64,000 nt of DNA from Leptodontidium sp. MPI-SDFR-AT-0119 (taxonomy: Eukaryota; Ascomycota; Leotiomycetes; Helotiales; Leptodontidiaceae), in contig JAHLEZ010000018.1 of assembly GCA_020726505.1 (NCBI GenBank), forward strand, positions 1,488,001 to 1,552,000. The letters are read 5' to 3'. Both the position numbers and the translations under genes were made by a program. The notes beneath the pieces were generated by a model that made no database searches, was not told where the DNA came from, and saw only the letters and a list, made by a program, of their open reading frames with translations. This document shows positions 56,788 through 64,000 of the stretch, in pieces (position 1 is the first letter of the stretch; every line of letters begins with the position of its first letter).

Positions 56788-58454
56788 ATGTCATCACAAG
56801 CTCTCCAGTTCATCTTACCCTTGAAAAAATCGAAAATGCTTCCTTTACTTGTGCTTCTGATAATAGTGACGGCAACTTTCATGATGTATCGGAAGATCAC
56901 AACAACTGCGGAGAATCCTCGACAGCCTCCCATCTCTAGCAAGTCCTCTACCGGGCATCTCTTTGGCATGCTCTGGTATCAGGGTGATTACTTGAAGTCG
57001 CTGAGGTAAGTGCCGCTTTGAATATCCTGTCCTCGCGAGCAACCACCTGACCGCCAAAAAGTGCAAAATATCCCAATTGGCCGGTCTTCTCTGTACGCAT
57101 CTTCTCAACGAGCCTTTATGTCATCAATACCCCAGAATTTATTCAGGGTATTCTTGGTAACACAAAATCCGCTTCATTTTACCCATTCCACATCGCCTTC
57201 ACCAATCGAGCTCTCGGGGCACGTCAGGAGATCAAAGATATCGTCGCCCACAACGGAGCAGACAACCGATATATGAAGGCCATTCATCATGAGATGTATA
57301 ACGCACTTCAGCTGGGCCCAAATCTGGTCGAAACTAATAGACGAGTGGTCCACTCCTTTTCACAATATTTCAATGACATTGATACGTCACCGCAGTCTCG
57401 AAAACTGTTTGACTGGATCAAGCTGGTATACACGATGTCCCTCGCAGATTCCTTTTACGGCCCCGAAAACCCTATTCGAGAAAACCCGCAATTTGTGAAG
57501 CACATTTGGTAAAAACGAAGCTAGTCATCGAAGGCCACAACTGACCTATGCAGGGACTTCGAAGAGGAACTACCAATGCTCTTCCTCAACATATTTCCCT
57601 CAATAACAGCAAGGAAGGCTTGGAATGCTCGCAAAACTTTAACCACAGCCTTCGAAGAGTACTACAACAAAGGGCTAGACAGAAATGCGAATGCCTTCAT
57701 CGCAGGACGTGCGCGAGCAGCTCGAGCGGAGAATTTCACCAACAACGACCTGGCGGGCTTTGAAATCACCATCTGCTTTGCAGCTCTTACGAATACTGTT
57801 CCGAACTCATTCTCCATGCTCTGTAATATCTTCGCGAATCCAGCTCTCACTGCTGATATCCGAGAGGAGGTCTCGCGCGTCGTCACAAGAACAAGCGTTG
57901 ACGGGAGGACGGTTATATCCTTAGACACCACATCATTAGACACCAGTTGCCCAATTTTGATATCTGCCTACAACGAAACTCTCCGCATGTGCGTCAATGC
58001 GACTGCGGTCCGGGTCGTGATGGAAGACATGGTTCTCAAAGACACCTACGATTTGAAGAAAGGGGGTATCGTTCAAATCCCCGGGGGCGCCTTGCACGAA
58101 TCCGTCCGTATTTGGGGTAGCGATGCCGGCGTCTTCAATGGACGACGTTTCCTCAATAAGAAAGATCTTGGTCGGGAGCAGAGGAAGGCTCAGAGCCAGG
58201 GTCTGTTCCCTTTTGGTGGTGGCAAGCATCTTTGTCCTGGGCGACACTTGGCGTTCTCGGAGATCACGAGCTTTGTGGCGATGATGATCTATGGGTTTGA
58301 AATCAAGATGAAAGATGGAGGTCTGATAAGTCCGCCGCCTTTCAAAGTTCAGCAGATGGGTGAGAACTCTAAGAAGCCGAAATATGACATTGAGGTTGTG
58401 ATGTCGCGAAGGAAGGAGTTTGAAGGTATGGTGTGGGCTTTCCATGTTGGTTAA
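56788..58454 (+). CDS. Cytochrome P450 with CYP7/CYP8-like I-helix
   Basis: Three exons with introns 57006-57061 and 57509-57553 give 521 residues. The membrane anchor is MLPLLVLLIIVTATFMMY (about residues 17-34). The ExxR is ETLR (YNETLRM), and the heme loop is FPFGGGKHLCPGRHLAF. The I-helix reads CFAALTNTVPNSF: the usual acid-Thr pair (AGxDTT) is replaced by ALTNT. In vertebrates such an Asn variant is found in CYP7 and CYP8 enzymes (sterol 7-alpha hydroxylase, prostacyclin synthase), and fungal relatives are often annotated as 7-alpha-hydroxylase-like or oxysterol-type P450s. The meaning here may be a changed proton delivery or isomerase-type chemistry; this is inference. Substrate unknown. 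Divergent to the CYP52-like gene. Confidence 0.9.
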
Positions 58455-59928
58455 GCTCAGCTGCCGTCTTGACTTGGGTCACTTGTAATTTGGTGTAGGA
58501 CGCAGAGAAAGCAATTTGGTAATCAAATCGAATCATAATTATACTCATGCGGGACTTCAAATGTATCTATGAATACACACGAGAATGTTGGCGGCAATTC
58601 AGATCGTGGAAGAATCCTTTGAGCGGTTTGATGTCTGCATAATGCATAGTACTGCAATCGACAGTTGCATCTCCAAGTCGGTGAAAATAGATAAGTAGGT
58701 ATTTTATGTTTGGGAATGTCTTTAGTTCTGTGTGATGCTTGTGGGACCCATTTGTAGCAATGAGAGGAATGGCTCGACTTTGTTTGTATCTCGCTTAGTT
58801 ACCTCTCGTCCAAGTTTGGAAACCCCTCCCCCTAAATGTTGAAATAAGTGAAATTGGGCATCGAAGCAAAAAAAGGAAAATCAAAGGTTTGAACAAGCCT
58901 CTGCCATGAATCGCGTACCTTCAAACAAATAACATTTTGAGGCGGGGTTCGTCAATCATGTTGGATCCCTCAAGCTGAACCCAAGCGAGAAATCCAAATC
59001 TAAAAAGTGAGAGCAATGAAAGCATTTCAGCACATTAAACAATAGCAAGACGACCCCCCAAAAAACATGAGTGAGGTCCACGGATTCGAACCGGGTTAAC
59101 TGGACACGACCCCCATGACAGTATTCAGTTTCCTGGTATCACTCAGAGCTCATCCTGTGTTCCTGGCCGTACCATTTCAGCATACCTCATGCCTCGAAAG
59201 ATATTGTTTGGTTTCATATAGCCCTTGGAAGCTTCAGCAACTAGGGTTCAACATAGGCAGTGTTGCTTGAAAATCCGGGAGTTTGCATCGGATTGACTCG
59301 TGCTCGGTTCAACCACTGCGTGTTGACAACATTGCGAGACAAGGCCAGTTGTCAATGTTTAAAGAACCGCATGCATTGCAAGCCGACTGGGCAGGATCTC
59401 CACAAACCTCATTTACTTATCAACATGGCTCTTGCAACTGAAGAGTAAGATAGACATCAGGCTTGAACAGGCTCTCCAGTTTCGGTCATGTGACTATGCG
59501 AAGTCAGGCGTTTGGCTCTTTCCTGATTTGGCTGCAAACGCGTCTCCCGAAGCGCGCTTTTAGATCGAAAGGCTCATTGCAGTCTTTCTCAATATCAACC
59601 TCGTCGTCCTCTTCCTCTTCCTTTTCCTCTTCCTCTTTACCTCTACTACCATCCACTTCTTCCTCTCCATCCTCTCTCTCCCAGCCCAGCCCATCCAACA
59701 ACCTCAGAGGATTCTACCCACCGGATATATTTCGCCATCAACACCCCTGCCGGCGCCTTGATCGTCGGCAAAGACCTTCCTACCACAAACTCTCGCCGCC
59801 GGAAGTCAGGATCTCTCAGAACAACACCCAGCTTCCCTGACTGTAAGGTTCTTTCCATCTTCCTACTTGCCGCTGCCTTTCTTCTCTCCCTCCGCTGGAT
59901 TGAGTGTCTCGCTACTCTCGTCTTCACC
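58455..59928. other. Intergenic region with tRNA-like element and CT-rich leader
   Basis: Apart from the tRNA-like element at 59068-59145, no gene is supported. Bases 59600-59730 are a long CT-rich tract (TCCTCTTCC repeats), probably the 5' leader of the BTB gene; the Ser-rich open frame over it (59463-59840) follows from that composition. Confidence 0.5.
59068..59145 (-). other. tRNA-like or SINE-like element with perfect B box
   Basis: On the minus strand GGTTCGAATCC (RNA polymerase III B box, T-loop) is flanked by outer 7-bp complementary ends, TGAGTGA and TCACTCA, 78 nt apart. A canonical cloverleaf cannot be drawn: no clear A box or D-arm, extra bases between T-arm and acceptor stem, and one T-stem mismatch. 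It is probably a tRNA pseudogene or tRNA-derived repeat. Confidence 0.35.
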
Positions 59929-61097
59929 ATGCTGACAACGTACCAACAGTCAGCTCCAGTCACCATGTCCTGCAAGAGCCTGAAGAAGCCCAATCTCGGC
60001 GCGTAAGCTAATCCGCGAACACACTGATACCACGACACATGCTGACCCACACAGCAAGATTGGCACCGAGACCATTCAGATTGGGGTTGGCGTTGGCGAC
60101 AAGGTACTGTGCACAAGGCTCAGTCAGGCACTTCACAGATGTCCGCTGACTGAAACAAGCGTCAAACCTTCAACGTCCACAAGGCCCTCCTCCAAAAGCA
60201 TACCAAGTTCTTCGATACCAGCCTGGCCAGCGAGACCGGAAAGAATGGCTTCATCTTCTTGAACGACGAGGACCCTGATGTATTTCGCATTATCAATGAC
60301 TGGCTCTACACTGTAAGCTTCTGCGCCAACCACAGCGTTCGAACTTATCCATATATCTGCATTGCTTCTCTCTTTCTGCGAAAGCAACAGGGCCAGCTAA
60401 CACGATCCAGGGCGAGCTTTCCAAGCCCCCAACAAAGTTCTCCGTCCGAAGCCCACCATCTGCAGTTGAGATGAAGCGTCTTGAAGACAGTCTTCGTGCC
60501 CGGTTCGATGCAGCTGAGACCAAGCTCGTCGACGTATTTGCTCTTGCAGAGAAGTGGGACATGAAGGACTTGATGAACTGTGCAATCGATACTATTCAGG
60601 ACGGCTTCCTCGACTATGGTACGGTCTTCGGTCCGGCTCTCTTGGTTAAGATCTTCGAAGTCACCAAGCACGGCTCACAACTTCGGGAACTCTGCATTGC
60701 TGTCAATGTCATCCACACCGATCGCGGTTGCTGTAAGCTGAGAAAGGAGTTGGAAGTCGCCTCATATGCGGCTCCTGGCTTCTTGGCTGCCATGCTGACC
60801 TGGACTTCTCGCAACTTCGCTTTGATTGCCCGCCGAGCCAGCGAGGGTTACGATGTCCGCAAGCCTCGTGAGGGATTCTCGCCATTGAACCGAAAGGCAC
60901 TGTGTCCATGCCATTTCCACACGCATGGACATGGTGAGGCTCACAAGCAACACAAGAAATGTGCTATTCCATACTTGAAGTGTGGCCACGAGGAGCCGGC
61001 AGAAGGTGCCTCCATGGAATCTAATCCCATGGACATCAAGATCGACTTGAGCAATTTGACTTTTAGTATCAACGGAACGGAGTTTAAGAACCACTAG
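59929..61097 (+). CDS. BTB/POZ-domain protein
   Basis: Four exons with introns 60003-60054, 60104-60159 and 60313-60410 give 320 residues from the ATG at 59929; the ATG at 59965 (MSCKSLKKPN) also has CACCATG context. The BTB domain spans about residues 28-120: IQIGVGVGDK, then RQTFNVHKALLQKHTKFFD, DEDPDVFRIINDWLYTGEL. It is the short fungal type in which the last helices (LVDVFALAEKWDMKDLMNCA) follow an insert. The C-terminal part (about 200-320) has a Cys/His-rich CPCHFHTHGHGEAHKQHKKC segment that might bind metal, and an acidic end. BTB domains dimerise and often act as Cullin-3 adaptors; no second domain of a known kind is seen, so the role is unknown. A CT-rich leader precedes the gene. 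Confidence 0.86.
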
Positions 61098-62119
61098 AAA
61101 CCCACGTTCTTAAATGCGCGCTGGTATGAGGGATATGACGATATTGCTAGCTGCGAAAGTGCAGGTCCGAATGCGGATTCGCTGAATTGTGTCGATTTTC
61201 ATGACCGGAGTCAGATTTGCTGCGATGTTGCGGGGATCAGCGGAGATCAGTAGCTATGCTTACCTTTCCATTAGGCTTTCTGCAGAAATGTCAACAATTG
61301 TACTTCATAAACTCCTTTCCATGAATATCTGTGACGAGATAACTTGGATGGTAGGGGGACAGGCAGTCGGATCGGGATTCTGCAGTCTTGAAGCCTGGAA
61401 AAAAGGACCACCTCTGGCAACTTCCGCCGTCTCTCGTGCCATCAGTCATTTCGTAATCCACATACGCTCTTATGCTCAACTCCAAACGAAGCAGTCCTTC
61501 ACAAGAGGGAACGGACAGGAATAAGTGCCGTCTTCTGACGTTTCATCGCGAAAATTCGCGGTATCACCATAAGCAAGCGCGTTGGCGTCTTGTGATTGTG
61601 CTTGGACCCCTGGGCTTGGTGGCTTGGCTTGGGACATGATGCTTGTGAGTTGTCACTTTCTCACAACCGACTTTCATTGTTTGTTCGATGCATATCTTTG
61701 CACATCTTCACCACGCATCAAGATGCATCTACTACCTACCTGGATATCGAGCGTTGCAGCTTCCAGGAACAGAAATCAATCCGGCAGATACGGCATCACC
61801 TGGGGAAGTATGAAGGTGTTGCCGCAAAATGGATTGTTGGTTCCAGCAGATTGGATCAGGACAATCCCCTTGATACCACTGTGCTGCCCAGGGTAGGCTT
61901 TGATATGAGCAATCTTTCCGACGATGTACGAGGTAGGGGTCTTGCTTCTCTTTCTTCTCTTCCCGTGTTAGAACACCGCGTTTGTACAAGTTATTTTCGT
62001 GACGCGTGTAACTTTTTTCTAATCATGGCACTTTCTTTGTCTTCAATTTTGGTTCTATCTTGCTGTTGAAGAATATTTTGAAGCTTCTGATATCAAATCT
62101 CTTATCAATCAGCTTCGAA
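61098..62119. other. Intergenic region, no confident gene
   Basis: Open frames around 61189-61524 and 61582-62069 lack domains and splice partners. The right end is the promoter and leader of the chromodomain-like gene. Confidence 0.4.
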
Positions 62120-64000
62120 ATGGCACGGGCAGCATCAACAACGAAGTCGAATCCTTTGGCGCAACGGCATACGAGCGTTGTGTGTCCCTTTCCACCACGA
62201 GATCCACGACCAATCCTCCCTCCCATACCTCAATGGAAGAAAGTGCATGACACGCCAGAAGCCCAAAAGTCATTGAAGAGGCCAAGGGAATCGATTGAGC
62301 TTGTGAACCAGAGGTACGTTTGCCACCCCGGCAACAGCATATCACAGTCTCTTACTTGCGCAGTGGACAGAAGGAAATAGTTCGGCAGAGCAGGATCATA
62401 CCCCCTTCTCCAAGATATTCGAATCCAAAACGGCAGACAAGATCTCTTGATCCGCCTCCCCGCGTCCAGCAGGTCAAAATCGTACCTCCACCCTTAACAC
62501 ACAAGAGTCAGCCAGACGAGAGCAGGGGAGAAGAGGTGTACGAGAAATGGTCCCCTAAACGTCTTCGATCTCGAGAACCCAGGAAGACAAGATTGAGGCA
62601 GTATGTGGACTCCGATGACAGCATGGACGATTTGGACGAGAGCTCAGAGGACGAAGGCAGCGTGGAAGCGGAACCGGCAGAGGGGAAAGAGTATGACGTC
62701 GAAGGCATAGATGGCGAGAGGATTGCGCCAGGTACACATGAATACTGGATTCGTTGGGTGGGCTATGTGGAGCGGACTTGGACTGCGTCCATTGACTGCT
62801 TCTGCCCGGATTTGACAGCGGAGATGCGTGCTGTTCAAGGTGCAGATTTGGATGCTGCTCGATCTGCAGGGAGGAAAGAAGAAGTGGCGATGTTGGAGCA
62901 ATTGAGAGACGCTGCACGAACCGAAGCACAGAGCTTCGATGGAGACAGTACCTGTCGGGCTCCAAAGTCTAGGAAGACGAGAAACAAAAGGAACGGCCGA
63001 TTTCAATCAACCCGATCTCAGTCAGTTGCGGATAGTATTGCAAGCTCTGATTCTTTAGACGAGGACGAAGTTAAGAACGAACCTGATATGCCGCGAGATG
63101 CTAGGGCGAACACCGCATGGCGGAGACTTGGCTCTGCTGAGCGCGAGCAAGCAAATGACACCAGATATATCGCTTGGTTCCGCTCGAAACCAATTGATGT
63201 CGACGCTCTCATGGAAAATGACAAACAAGCCGGCCCGACGACCGCTGTTGAAGTTGTGGAAGCGTGGAGAGCGGCCACGTCGAGTGACGGCTCGGAGTCA
63301 GTAGGTGAGGGATGGCCCGGGGAGAAAGACGCTCAGGAGGAAGGAGGATTCGACCCAGAGAATAGTGTTAACATGCATCAAGCGGATATCCAGCAGCTCG
63401 GCAGTCCTAATCCTCTGCTTGAGCTAGGTTCAGATCCCCACGGGAACAGTCACCGCCAACACAACTATGTTGCTACATCCGACGTCAAGGTTCTGAACTG
63501 CACTGCTATCCATATGCCAAAGAAGTTCAGCAAAGACGCAGAAGTCATCGATGCGAACAAGGAAGCAGAAGAGATTGCCAGCAGCATTGCCCGAAAGAAC
63601 GCCCAACGTCAAGCGGTAGAGAAGGAGGTCCACATCATGCGCCAAAAATGGAAACAAGAGGATATGGCGGATGAAGACAACGATGCAGGAGAGCCTTCCA
63701 GAGCGACGGGTGTCACATACATCAAAGACGAACAAGACGAAGCCAACAAGTTGCGAGAACGTATCCTGAGAAGAAGAACATTGCAAGTTCTTGACAATGC
63801 ATTCGCCGCCACGGCTCCCAACATATCATCACTTCGTTCCTTGCAGTCAGCGACTCAACTCAACAGCGATACTAGTTTCTCAGCGGCGTCAGGCCCAGTT
63901 GACAACGCGAAGAAACTCAAAGCTGCCCGCGAGAAGGAATTGGTCGAGGCCGTCAGAAGGCAGAACACTAATATGCCACGTCTTCAATTGGACTCACAGA
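62120..64000 (+). CDS. Chromodomain-like nuclear protein, 3' end beyond window
   Basis: Starts at 62120 (AAATGGCACGGG), though an in-frame ATG at 62060 exists. One intron at 62314-62363 is seen; after it a single frame stays open to the window edge. The N-terminal 170 residues are Pro/Arg/Ser-rich and basic. A chromodomain-like segment lies at about residues 180-225: EYDVEGIDGERI, then EYWIRWVGYVERTWTAS, with the aromatic positions Tyr, Trp and Trp expected of a methyl-lysine cage. The pattern YxVExI...YxIRWxGY....TW fits chromodomains, with a long loop between strands. The rest is charged and helical, with a coiled coil near 63540-63780 (KEAEEIASSIARKNAQRQAVE). It is possibly a chromatin reader or structural nuclear protein; the family beyond the chromodomain is not recognised. 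Retroelement integrase chromodomains are unlikely: no pol sequence is near. Confidence 0.72.

Noticed and set aside
59463..59840. Ser-rich 125-codon open frame before the BTB gene
   Set aside because: The serine run comes from a CT-rich leader, and the frame does not join the BTB exons by a convincing splice site.
62120..64000. Chromodomain as the C-terminus of a retroelement integrase
   Set aside because: The domain is internal, followed by more than 1 kb of unrelated open frame, and no integrase core precedes it.

Overview
This window looks like nuclear DNA of a filamentous ascomycete (Pezizomycotina; a leotiomycete-like fungus is my guess, not shown by the sequence). The reasons are short GT-AG introns of about 45-120 nt with CTNAC-type branch sites, HET-domain genes, expanded P450s, a Zn2Cys6 factor, fungal GH7 and GH27 glycosidases, and AT-rich blocks that look like repeat-induced point mutation (RIP). 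All exon structures were read by eye; where I give a protein length, the exon lengths sum to a multiple of three.

Layout. 1-9 kb: a partial P450 (minus), a dynamin-family GTPase (plus), an AT-rich block holding a solo LTR, and a HET-domain gene (minus). 10-21.5 kb: a gene-rich conserved part with a Q/P-rich coiled-coil protein, a CCHC zinc-knuckle protein, POP7, a decayed fragment resembling RAVE subunit 2 (Rogdi), a NIPSNAP protein and ATP18 (F1Fo ATP synthase subunit J). 21.5-34.9 kb: an accessory stretch with a second solo LTR of the same family in the opposite orientation, an orphan 3' exon, a truncated Zn2Cys6 factor, a roughly 2-kb tandem duplication carrying two diverged small secreted cysteine-rich proteins, a broken kinase-like gene and a broken coiled-coil gene. 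34.2-41 kb: a homeobox/C2H2 factor with a likely nonsense mutation, then divergent RRP40 and SSZ1. 41-64 kb: a second HET gene, GH27 alpha-galactosidase, GH7 cellobiohydrolase, a CALB-like lipase, a CYP52-like P450, a second P450 with an unusual I-helix, a BTB protein and the start of a chromodomain-like protein.

How the parts relate. RRP40, POP7, SSZ1, ATP18 and NIPSNAP are housekeeping genes and anchor the conserved parts. Between them lies a more changeable compartment where several neighbouring genes carry in-frame TAA/TAG codons, many explicable as CAA/CAG changed to TAA/TAG, next to transposon remains. This fits decay by RIP or RIP leakage. The GH7, GH27, lipase and two P450 genes form a loose group for plant polymer and lipid or alkane breakdown, not an operon-like cluster. 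I found no CRISPR, rRNA or complete transposon. The most interesting material is the duplicated secreted-protein locus with an invariant C-terminal tail, and the cluster of decaying genes around it.
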